Source of the DNA: Poriferisodalis sp965215815
GTDB lineage: Bacteria; Actinomycetota; Acidimicrobiia; Acidimicrobiales; Poriferisodalaceae
Direction: 5' to 3'
Length of the DNA: 64,000 nt
NCBI RefSeq assembly: GCF_965215815.1
Contig: NZ_CBDCEO010000013.1
Location: 434,001 to 498,000 of the forward strand
Below, piece after piece: positions 8,132-16,346 of this stretch. The notes below the pieces were generated by a model. The model was not told the DNA's origin. It did not search any database and saw only the letters and a list, made by a program, of their open reading frames with translations. Every line of letters begins with the position of its first letter. Position 1 is the first letter of the stretch. Position numbers and translations under genes: made by a program.

Positions 8132-9560
8132 TCATTCCCCGCTGACCGTCCAGTCGTACATGTCGAAGAAACCTCCGTAGGGACTCGACACGTACGCCCC
8201 CGGGCCAGACACCAACGTCTCGTTCCAAGCCAACAGGTTCGGCAGCACGTACAACGGGATCCACGGCACGTCATCCGCAAGCAGCGTTCCGAGTTCATGG
8301 ACCATGACCAGCCGAGCGGCCGGATCCACCTCCGCGTTGATGGCGAATGCCAGATCGCTCGCAGCCTGGCTGCGATACGCCGTGAGGTTCTGCCCGGAGT
8401 ACCCGTTTTCAGACGTCGGCACGCCTTCGATGTCGTAGTACGCCGTGACGGACGGGTCCGGATCGGTGCTGTCTGCGAACAGCGCCACCGGACCGAAATT
8501 CAGCACCGGCAGCCGGTTCTGGAACAGCTCGCCCGCGTCGTAGTTGATGATCTCCCAGCCGATGCCGAGGGGTGCCGTCATCTCGACCACGAGCGCCTGC
8601 ACGTCCTCGCGTCGCTTGTTGCCTGCCACGGTGTTCCACGCAAGTACGAGATCCTCGCCTCCAGGATTCACCCACAGGCCGTCGGGGTCAGGGCGGGTCC
8701 AGCCCTCGGCTTCCAGCAGCTCGGCAACCTTGGCGGCGTCCTGGCGGTAGTGGGCGAAGTCGTCGTTGCACCAGTCTCCGAAACCGGGGTTCCAGCCGGT
8801 GCATTGCAGCACTTCGGGGTCCGGGATGATCGAGCCGAGCGCGACGTCCGCGATGCGCTCGCGGTCGAGTGCGTACGCGAGCGCTTGACGCACATTGCGA
8901 GTGACATCGAAGCGTCGATCCGGCGCGTCTTGGTTGATCCAGAGCCCTTCGATGAATGTCCCCTCGCCTACGGCGAACGTCAGATCTCCGGTGATGCGCT
9001 CTCGGGCGCCAGTATTTGCTGCTCGGATGACCAAGAGTGCTGGATCCACGGCCCACCAGAGATCGTGATCTCGTCGTTCCACTGGTCGGCGATGTCGGTG
9101 TCGGGCCCCAGTTCGTGTGCTGGCAGAACCAGGTTGAACAGCGTCTGCCAGGGCGCATAGGGCTCGCTGAACGCGATCACCACCGTGTGCGGATCAGAGT
9201 GGTCGATCTCGGTGATGAAGTCGTAGCCGGGGCCGCTCAACGTGCCGGTGGTGTCGAGCGCGGCGCGCCAACTGAACCACACGTCGGTGCTGGTGATCGG
9301 CGTGCCGTCACTCCACGACGCCTCCGGGTTCAGCCGGTACGTGAGCGTGAACGTGCCGTCGTCGGCAGTTGCGAGGCCGCCGTTGTCGATGCTGGGTGCT
9401 TCGACGAGCAATGACGACGCCGCGTACGTGTTTGTTTGGTCAAGCTCCATAAGCCGCGGCAGTAGATGGATGAGAGCCGACCAGATCGTCCATGTTGCAT
9501 TTGCGCACGAAGTGACCGGGTTCAGGCACTCGGGCCACCGCTCGATCTGTGAGCGCCTGC
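8132..9560 (-). pseudogene. Decayed peptide ABC transporter substrate-binding protein (SBP family 5)
   Basis: Two adjoining minus-strand frames together cover a family-5 extracellular solute-binding protein. The upstream part (about 9560-9010) contains ERWPECLNPVTSCANATW, LLVEAPS, LNPEASWSDGTPITS and VLPAHELGP. The downstream part (about 9010-8132) contains FDVTRNVRQALAYALDRERIAD and LLADDVPWIPLYVLPN. The frame changes near 9000-9015, and the segment that normally lies between the SGGPW motif and the RQALAYAIDR motif is largely missing, so there is an internal deletion with a frameshift. The signal peptide end is also lost, next to the CoA-transferase gene. With the permease tail it is the wreck of an oligopeptide uptake operon. 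Confidence 0.8.
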
Positions 9561-9609
9561 AGGACGCGTCTGGCAGAGTTTGCGGGATTCGGCCGGGCAT
9601 GCCGGCCAA

Positions 9610-12111
9610 ATGGCGACACGGGAGCGCACCAAGGTGCTGGACGGTTACCGGATTCTGGATCTGACCGACGACCGGGGGCATTTGGCCGGGATGCTGCTGG
9701 CGCAACTGGGCTCCGAGGTTGTGCTCGCCGAGCCGCCCGACGGGCACCGCGCCCGCCACCAGGGCCCCTACGTGGACGACGTCACGGATCCGGAGCGGTC
9801 GATCGAGTTTCTGGTCTACAACCGGGGCAAGCACTCGGTGGTCATCGAGAACTCGGCGCAGATCGCAGAGCTGGCAGCCCACTGCGATGCGGTGATCTCG
9901 TGTGGCGTCTTCGACGTCGACCTTGATGGGCTGCGTGCCGCCAACCCTGAGCTCGTGACCGCCTCGATCACGCCGTTCGGCGAAACGGGACCAAAGACCG
10001 GCTGGGCGGCAACCGACCTCACGATCGCCGCCTCAAGCGGCACGATGTCGCTGACCGGCGACCGCGACCGGGCACCGGTGCGCATCGGCTCACCTCAGAC
10101 CTGGCACAACGCTGCGGTCGACACCGCCGGCGCGATCCTCATGGCGCTGCACGAGCGCGAGACATCGGGGCTGGGGCAACACGTGGACACCTCGGCCCAG
10201 CAGTCCTTTGTGGACTGCACGCAATTCCAGATGATGGCCGTGCTCACCGGCGGCGAGATTCCGGTGCGGCTCCCGGGCGCCGTCAACCTGGGCGGTTTCC
10301 TGATCCCGTGGGTGTACGAATGTGCTGACGGCTACGTGACCGTCACGTTTCTGTTCGGTCCGATGATCGCACCCTTCACGAGCAGGATCCTGACGTGGGT
10401 CTGCGAAGAGGGCTACTGCGACGCCGAATTGCGCGACAAGGACTGGGTCGACTTCGGCATGGCCATCGTGGAAGGCCGCGAGTCGATGGACACCTTCGAT
10501 CACGCCATCAAGTGCCTCACAGCGTTCGTGGCAACCAAGACGAAGACTGAGCTGCTCGAACGGGCGCTGTCGGACAACCTGCTCATCGCGCCGATCACGA
10601 CGACGGCCGATGTGCTCGCTCTCGAACACTTGGATGTGCGCGACTACTGGCAGCACGTCGAGATGCCCCGAGCCTGCGGTCCTGAACCGGTCCGACTGTG
10701 CGGCGCGCTGGCCAAGACCAACGGCGAACCGCTGGCTGATCTCCCGAGTGCGCCGAAGCTCGGCGAGCACACCGCTCTGTACCTCGACGCGAGCGGCACA
10801 ACCGGACCGGCTATCCCGTCACGTCCCCGAGCAGAGCTCGCCCCGACCGGGCGATCGATGGAGCGCCCGCTTGACGACGTCAAGATCCTCGACTTCATGT
10901 GGGCGTTGGCGGGGCCCGGCGCAACCCGAACCCTGGCCGACTACGGCGCAACGGTCGTCAAAGTCGAGAGCGAGTTGCACCCCGATGTGCTGCGCGGCGT
11001 CCATCCGTTCATCGGCGAGGAAGGCGGGCAGGAGAACGCGCTGCAGTTCCACTCGATCAACGCAGGGAAGTTGGACCTGACACTCGACCTGTCGCTGCCC
11101 GAGGCCCGCGAGGTGATCCTGGACCTCGCTGCGTGGTGCGACGTGATCACCGAGTCGTTCTCGCCGAAGGCGATGGCGAACTGGGGCCTCACCTACGACG
11201 TGCTGCGCGAAGTGAATCCCGACCTCGTGATGTTCTCTAGCTGCCTGATGGGCCAGACCGGGCCGATGCGCATGTACGCCGGCTTCGGCACGATGGCGGC
11301 CGCCATTGCCGGCTTCTATCCGGTGACCGGCTGGCCCGACCGCATCCCGGCGGGTCCGTTCACCGCCTACACCGATTACATATCGCCGAAGCTGGGCGTG
11401 ATGCTGATCCTGTCTGCGCTGGCCGAGCGGGATCGCACGGGCCGGGGCCAGCACATCGATTTCTCCCAGATGGAGGGGGCGCTGCACTTCTTGGCGACCG
11501 AGTTCGCCGACGAGGAGATCAACGGGCGCACTGCTGGGCGCGCCGGCAACGCTGATCGCCACATGTGCCCCCACAGCGTCTATCCCGCGGCTGGCGACGA
11601 CCGCTGGGTGGCGATCGCCTGCGAAACCAATGCGCAGTGGGGCGCGTTGGCGGAACTGCTCGTGGAGGCCGCCAGCGAGAACAGTGATCTGGGGCACGCT
11701 CTGTCGGCGATTGGCGCAGACACTGACCTTGCGGCCTTTGCCGTTGCCGGGCGCCGAGCCCGCAGCGACGCCGTCGATGCTGCGATCACGGCGTGGACCG
11801 AACCTCAAGAAGCAGCTGCAATCGAGGCGACGCTGCAGCAGTGCGGCGTGCCAGCTCACCGGGTGAACGACGCTGCCGATCTCATGGCCGACCCGCAGAT
11901 CGTCGCCCGCAAGCACTTCCTGTCGGTACCGCACGCCAAGCACGGCCACACCTGGGTGGAGGACAGCAACTTCGAGCTGTCGCGCACGCCCGGACGGCCG
12001 CTGTGGGGCGGTCCGATGTTCGGCGAACACAACATGGAGGTGCTCGAAGGCATCCTCGGCTACGACCCCGACAAGATCGCCGAACTCGTCATCGCGGGCG
12101 CCATCACCTGA
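9610..12111 (+). CDS. Fused double-domain family III CoA-transferase (CaiB/BaiF), copy 1
   Basis: 833 residues made of two CoA-transferase III domains in tandem, roughly residues 8-400 and 425-830. Each begins with the family start pattern (GYRILDLTDDRGHLAGMLLAQLGSEVVL in domain 1, KILDFMWALAGPGATRTLADYGATVVKVE in domain 2). Each also has the GxGQHxD element (GLGQHVDTSAQQ and GRGQHIDFSQME). Family III enzymes move CoA between carboxylic acids through an acyl-aspartyl intermediate; the catalytic residue cannot be assigned safely by eye here. Usual members have one domain and work as dimers, so fusion gives an internal heterodimer. The start at 9610 (MATRERTK) is preferred over the ATG 30 bases upstream. 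Paralogues lie at 18100 and 49170. Confidence 0.9.
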   Translation: MATRERTKVLDGYRILDLTDDRGHLAGMLLAQLGSEVVLAEPPDGHRARHQGPYVDDVTDPERSIEFLVYNRGKHSVVIENSAQIAELAAHCDAVISCGVFDVDLDGLRAANPELVTASITPFGETGPKTGWAATDLTIAASSGTMSLTGDRDRAPVRIGSPQTWHNAAVDTAGAILMALHERETSGLGQHVDTSAQQSFVDCTQFQMMAVLTGGEIPVRLPGAVNLGGFLIPWVYECADGYVTVTFLFGPMIAPFTSRILTWVCEEGYCDAELRDKDWVDFGMAIVEGRESMDTFDHAIKCLTAFVATKTKTELLERALSDNLLIAPITTTADVLALEHLDVRDYWQHVEMPRACGPEPVRLCGALAKTNGEPLADLPSAPKLGEHTALYLDASGTTGPAIPSRPRAELAPTGRSMERPLDDVKILDFMWALAGPGATRTLADYGATVVKVESELHPDVLRGVHPFIGEEGGQENALQFHSINAGKLDLTLDLSLPEAREVILDLAAWCDVITESFSPKAMANWGLTYDVLREVNPDLVMFSSCLMGQTGPMRMYAGFGTMAAAIAGFYPVTGWPDRIPAGPFTAYTDYISPKLGVMLILSALAERDRTGRGQHIDFSQMEGALHFLATEFADEEINGRTAGRAGNADRHMCPHSVYPAAGDDRWVAIACETNAQWGALAELLVEAASENSDLGHALSAIGADTDLAAFAVAGRRARSDAVDAAITAWTEPQEAAAIEATLQQCGVPAHRVNDAADLMADPQIVARKHFLSVPHAKHGHTWVEDSNFELSRTPGRPLWGGPMFGEHNMEVLEGILGYDPDKIAELVIAGAIT

Positions 12112-12152
12112 CAGCGCAGCACGGCGTGCCTGCTGCGCCCCACAATGTCGTC

Positions 12153-12563
12153 ATGAACAACAACAGCAATGCTTCAGGCGCCGACAGGCAGAACATCTCA
12201 AGCGGCGGGCCGCTCGAAGCCGTCGCCGGCTATTCGCGAGCAGTCCGAATGGGGAACTGGGTGGCTGCTTCAGGCAGCACGTCGCTGGGCCCTGACGGGG
12301 TGGCGCACCCGGGCGACTGCTACGGACAGGCGATCTACACGCTGGGGGTCATTGAGCGAGCGCTGGCTGAGGCCGGCGCGCAGATGACTGACGTCGTGCG
12401 GACCCGCTCGTTCATCACCGACATCGGAATGCTCGACGACTTCATCCGTGCACATGGCGAAGTCTTCGGCGACATCCGACCAGCGTCCACGCTTGTCGAG
12501 GTGTCGGCGCTGATCCATCCCGACCTCGTCATCGAGATCGAAGTCGACGCAATCATCCCTTGA
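12153..12563 (+). CDS. RidA/YjgF family protein
   Basis: 136 residues with the RidA family layout: GNWVAASGSTSLGPDG at the N-terminal strand region, QAIYTLGVIERALAEAGAQMTDVVRTRSF in the central helix, and RPASTLVEVSALIHPDLVIEIEVDAI at the end. The latter includes the active-site Arg and the terminal Glu region. RidA proteins hydrolyse reactive enamine/imine intermediates from PLP enzymes; actinobacterial members of this branch are often tied to catabolic genes. It follows the CoA-transferase by 41 bases on the same strand and may be co-transcribed. The first 20 residues (NNNSNASGA) are low complexity. Confidence 0.85.
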   Translation: MNNNSNASGADRQNISSGGPLEAVAGYSRAVRMGNWVAASGSTSLGPDGVAHPGDCYGQAIYTLGVIERALAEAGAQMTDVVRTRSFITDIGMLDDFIRAHGEVFGDIRPASTLVEVSALIHPDLVIEIEVDAIIP

Positions 12564-12692
12564 CTGGTGCCGCGGACAGGTCACCGCCTGCACCCTCATG
12601 CCACACGGCCACCGACAATCCGTACATGATTGCGCCGATAATTTCGACCTGAATGGCCCTATGAAGTTGTACATGAATGTGGGGCTGAGCGC

Positions 12693-13130
<438 letters not shown>

Positions 13131-13168
13131 GCCGAAGCGCTGAGGCGCTGGACAGCACGAGCCGCGGA

Positions 13169-13214
13169 CCGCGAATTTGTTGAGTTCACGCCGAATTAAT
13201 CGAACAGTTCAACA
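13169..13214. repeat. 46-bp direct repeat, left copy flanking the Fic gene
   Basis: CCGCGAATTTGTTGAGTTCA at 13169-13188, continuing to AACAGTTCAACA at 13203-13214, recurs at 14438-14483 in the same orientation with three mismatches in 46 bases. The unit contains the palindrome GAACAGTTC. The Fic gene lies between the two copies. Confidence 0.85.
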
Positions 13215-13274
13215 AAGACGAGCGTGGCGCTTGCCGGAAGCCATGCGTCTCTGGGCACCGGCTGCTGCTCGACG

Positions 13275-14300
13275 TCAGGTACGTCGGTAGCGAGACGCTA
13301 GGTACTCGTCGACCCATCGCCGACTGCTTCTCCATCGTCCGTCGCTGCCGCGCGTCGCTTGAAGCCGTCCGCGACTCGCCGCTCCACGAAGCGCTACTTC
13401 GCTTACCTCGGTCGAGGCCAGCGCTTCGAGCGGCACAAGGCGCGCGGGTCCCGCTACCGCCGGCAGCACGAATCTGTAGAGGCTGTCCAGTACGGCTCGA
13501 GCGAGCATCGCACCAAGCGGTGCCGGTACACCGTCGTCGGCTCTGCGGAGAGCGCGGAGGTACCGGTCGCGATCTCGCTTGTAGATGATTGCCGGAGGAA
13601 AGCCGAGCCGGACGAGCACCAGGTTGAGTACAAGTCGCCCTGTTCGTCCGTTGCCGTCAAGAAATGGGTGGATCTGCTCGAAGCGGCAATGGGCTGAAGC
13701 CAATGCCTCCGGAAATGTCAGCACAGCCGGGTCGAGCGAGTTGACGTGTCTTGCCCATTCGGTCATCTCCGCATCGACTAGGGGCCAGGACATTGGAGTC
13801 ATGCCTCCGGGAAACGGGCGGATGTCATGCTGGCGATAGCTGCCCGGAGTCTCCGCTTGTGTCGCATTCGGGTGGGGTGAGACTTCCCACACAGGTGCCA
13901 GCGCAACGCGATGGATCTCGCGAACTTCCGTGAGTGTCACGATTTGCTGATGCTGACCGAGTCCCAGTGGACGAAGCGCTTGGGAATAGACCCACTCGGC
14001 AGCGTCGCCGTAGCCCTTGACTTCCAAGTAGTCGTTGAGGTCCTTATTCCCAACCGCTCGACCCTCGGCGAGCAGTTGCTCCACCTGCTTGAGCACGAGG
14101 GTGTTGCCTTCCAGCGCAGTCGAGTGGTGCGCTTCCTCGTACCAAAGGCCGCGCCAGATGTCGGCAGCCTCCTCAGGGAGCGGAAGCCCACCCATATTCT
14201 CCCGCAGCTCTTCAACCTGGACCTGAAGTCGTTCGTACACCTCCCGGTGCGTCGGACGACCAGGACCCGAACGTCGGGCAACGGAGGAGCTGTCGGTCAT
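13275..14300 (-). CDS. Fic-domain protein adenylyltransferase (class II)
   Basis: 341 residues. The catalytic Fic signature HPFLDGNGRTGR is complete (near residues 208-219). The N-terminal inhibitory helix motif [S/T]xxxE[G/N] is present as STALEGN near residue 60, which marks a class II Fic whose own helix blocks ATP binding until displaced. The N-terminal leader EVYERLQVQVEELRENMGGLPLP is typical of the Fic/DUF4172-like group. The C-terminal 60 residues (ALASTEVSEVALRGAASRGRL) look like a winged-helix segment. Such enzymes transfer AMP from ATP to Ser/Thr/Tyr of target proteins. The gene sits alone between two 46-bp direct repeats, suggesting a mobile cassette. Confidence 0.9.
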   Translation of the reverse strand: MTDSSSVARRSGPGRPTHREVYERLQVQVEELRENMGGLPLPEEAADIWRGLWYEEAHHSTALEGNTLVLKQVEQLLAEGRAVGNKDLNDYLEVKGYGDAAEWVYSQALRPLGLGQHQQIVTLTEVREIHRVALAPVWEVSPHPNATQAETPGSYRQHDIRPFPGGMTPMSWPLVDAEMTEWARHVNSLDPAVLTFPEALASAHCRFEQIHPFLDGNGRTGRLVLNLVLVRLGFPPAIIYKRDRDRYLRALRRADDGVPAPLGAMLARAVLDSLYRFVLPAVAGPARLVPLEALASTEVSEVALRGAASRGRLQATRGSDGRWRSSRRWVDEYLASRYRRT

Positions 14301-14437
14301 GCCATGCCGACGACGTCAGCGCATCTGCGAGCGGCATCGTCGCGCATCGTGCACTTGTTCACTTGCTGCACCTGCATTCGGCAGAACACACCGAGCGACT
14401 TCGGCATCGGTGATTCCTCGCATCCCATCCGCGCTGG

Positions 14438-14483
14438 CCGCGAATTTGTTGAGTTCGCGCCAAACTAATCGAACAGTTCAACA
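14438..14483. repeat. 46-bp direct repeat, right copy flanking the Fic gene
   Basis: Same orientation as the copy at 13169-13214 with three substitutions; start-to-start spacing is 1,269 bases and encloses the whole Fic gene with 137 bases of its upstream region. Confidence 0.85.
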
Positions 14484-14548
14484 TTGAGGGCGCCGGTGGC
14501 TGCGCCATGTTGTGTCGGCGCACTCGGCGACCGAACCCGACGCTGACC

Positions 14549-14968
14549 TCAGGCGGGTGTGAAGCGGAGCAGTGCGGGGCCGTCGGGAGTGGGGTCGAAG
14601 ACTGCCAGCACGGCTTGGCCGATGTGCACGGTGTCGGGGTCGCAGCCGACGATGTTGGTGACCACGCGGGGGCCTTCTTCGAGCTCGACGTAGGCCAACA
14701 CGAACGGGGCCGCCTTGCGCCACGAGCCCGGGATGCGCCGGGTGACGGTGCAGCTGTAGACGGTGCCGCGCCCTGAAGCGGTGAACCAGCTCACTGATGT
14801 CGAGCCGCACTGGTCGCAGTGGTCGCGCGGGTACCACACGACGTGGTCGCAGTCGTCGCAGCGGGGCAGCTCCAAGCGGCCCTGCGCCGTCGCGTCCCAG
14901 AAGCGCTGCGTTTCGAGGTTCGCATGCGGCGGCGGCACCGGCAGGCCCGACGGCCCCAATTCGCTCAC
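14549..14968 (-). CDS. DUF35 OB-fold acyl-CoA-binding protein with Zn ribbon
   Basis: 139 residues. The N-terminal helix (TQRFWDATAQGRLELPRC) leads into a rubredoxin-like zinc ribbon CDDCDHVVWYPRDHCDQC (residues 37-54). An OB fold follows, with GRGTVYSCTVTRR and the ending FDPTPDGPALLRF. DUF35 proteins partner thiolase-like proteins, for example in Ltp2/ChsH2-type retro-aldolases of steroid side-chain degradation and in HMG-CoA synthase complexes. The gene lies 25 bases downstream of the thiolase gene on the same strand, as expected for such a pair. Confidence 0.9.
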   Translation of the reverse strand: MSELGPSGLPVPPPHANLETQRFWDATAQGRLELPRCDDCDHVVWYPRDHCDQCGSTSVSWFTASGRGTVYSCTVTRRIPGSWRKAAPFVLAYVELEEGPRVVTNIVGCDPDTVHIGQAVLAVFDPTPDGPALLRFTPA

Positions 14969-14993
14969 AGCGGTCGCCTCATTTCGATCTGGC

Positions 14994-16160
14994 TCATGTC
15001 GAACGGCCCATCACGAGGGTGGCGCTTCCCATGCGTGTCGCGAGGCTGCCGCCGGTGCCGTGCGCCAAGGCCAGCTCGCAGTCGGGCACCTGCACCGCAG
15101 GGTGTGCCTCGCCACGCAGCTGTCGCACGGCTTCGACCACCTTGGTCATGCCGCCGCGGTTGGCGGGGTGGTTGTTGCACAGCCCGCCGCCATCGGTGTT
15201 GAACGGCAGCACACCGCCCGGTGACTGCAGAGCGCCGTCGGACACGAATCGCCCGCCGTCCCCCTTTTCACAGAAGCCCAGGTCTTCGAGCGTGATCAGC
15301 ACCGTGATCGTGAAGCTGTCGTAGATCGACACGTAGTCGATGTCGGCCGGGGTGATGCCGGCCTCGGCGAACGCCAGCGGGCCCGAGCGCGACGCTCCGG
15401 TGTGGGTGAGGTCGATACGCCCGCCTGAGGTGTGCTTGATCGACGTGCCAGTGCCCAGCACCGGCACGCAGTGGCGATCGAGCGAAGCCGCTACAGCTTC
15501 GGAGATCAGCACCAACGCTCCCCCGCCGTCGGTAATGACGCAGCAGTCCAGACGGCGCAGCGGATCGGAGATCATCGGCGACGAGACCACCTCGTCAACG
15601 GTCACCACGTCGCGTAGGAACGCGTTCGGGTTGTGCTGGGCGTGCGTGGACGCCGCGACCTTCACTTCGGCGAACTGTTCGGACGTCGTGCCGAACTCGT
15701 GCATGTGACGAGCTGCGGCCAGCGCGTACCCGCCGGGCACCGACATGCCGAACTGATTCTCAAAAGATGCCTCGGGCGCCGAGCTGAAGCGGGCGCTGCC
15801 GCCCGGTCCTGCACCGCCAGTGCGGGGCTTGCCGGCCAGCGTGATGAGCGCGACCTTGACGTGCCCGGCGGCAATGGCCGCCGCAGCGTGCTGGACATGC
15901 ACCAGGTACGCGGAGCCGCCCGTTTCGGTGTCGTCGACGTAGGTGCAGTCGAGGCCCAGGTACTCCACCATCGACAACGCACCGAAACCGGGGGCGTCAC
16001 CGGCGGAGTAGTACGCGTCGACATCTGCCAGGGTGAGCCCCGCGTCGGCGAGCGCTCCCGCGGCTACCTCGGCGTGGATCTGCGGCAGCGTCCGGTCGGG
16101 CAGTTCGCGCCCGGGATGCTCGAACACCCCGGCGATGAAGGCCTTCCCTCGAATGGTCAC
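14994..16160 (-). CDS. Thiolase-fold protein (SCP-2/Ltp type), partner of DUF35
   Basis: 388 residues of thiolase fold: MTIRGKAFIAGVFEHPGR, AYYSAGDAPGFG, NNHPANRGGMTK and ALAHGTGGSLATRM. At the place of the nucleophilic Cys of degradative thiolases the sequence is DDTETGGSAYLVH, without a Cys. That fits lipid-transfer-protein-like thiolases which do C-C cleavage as aldolases rather than by thiolysis. The histidine of GGGLCNNHPAN and the HGTGG loop are kept. With the DUF35 subunit it likely forms a hetero-complex acting on a CoA thioester, possibly a sterol- or acyl-side-chain intermediate (inference). A palindromic operator candidate lies 66 bases upstream. Confidence 0.88.
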   Translation of the reverse strand: MTIRGKAFIAGVFEHPGRELPDRTLPQIHAEVAAGALADAGLTLADVDAYYSAGDAPGFGALSMVEYLGLDCTYVDDTETGGSAYLVHVQHAAAAIAAGHVKVALITLAGKPRTGGAGPGGSARFSSAPEASFENQFGMSVPGGYALAAARHMHEFGTTSEQFAEVKVAASTHAQHNPNAFLRDVVTVDEVVSSPMISDPLRRLDCCVITDGGGALVLISEAVAASLDRHCVPVLGTGTSIKHTSGGRIDLTHTGASRSGPLAFAEAGITPADIDYVSIYDSFTITVLITLEDLGFCEKGDGGRFVSDGALQSPGGVLPFNTDGGGLCNNHPANRGGMTKVVEAVRQLRGEAHPAVQVPDCELALAHGTGGSLATRMGSATLVMGRST

Positions 16161-16225
16161 CGGCGGGACGCTAGCCGCCCCCTGTCATCGAGCGCCCGCC
16201 GAGAAGCCGAGCTAGTGCCGTGTCA

Positions 16226-16237
16226 GCAAACGTTTGC
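16226..16237. promoter_or_regulatory. 12-bp perfect palindrome, operator candidate for the thiolase/DUF35 operon
   Basis: GCAAACGTTTGC is its own reverse complement, with the central CG seen in LacI/GalR-type operators. It lies 66 bases upstream of the thiolase start codon. No LacI-type regulator is encoded in the window, so the binding protein is unknown. Confidence 0.45.
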
Positions 16238-16248
16238 CAGTGTGGCGC

Positions 16249-16295
16249 TTTTCTGTGCAAAATCGCTCGCTCAGCGAACATTTCTGCACAGAAAA
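16249..16295. repeat. Inverted repeat with 11-bp perfect arms
   Basis: TTTTCTGTGCA at 16249-16259 and TGCACAGAAAA at 16285-16295 are exact reverse complements. The 25-base interval contains a second inverted pair (TCGCT and AGCGA). It lies between the end of the ImmA-like gene and the start of the thiolase operon. The arms begin with T and end with A on both strands, so it does not look like an ordinary terminator with a trailing U-run; an operator or element end is also possible. Confidence 0.6.
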
Positions 16296-16346
16296 CCGAT
16301 CCTGTCGAGGCCAGCGCGAGGCATCCAGCCCGCCTCAACCGCGAAC

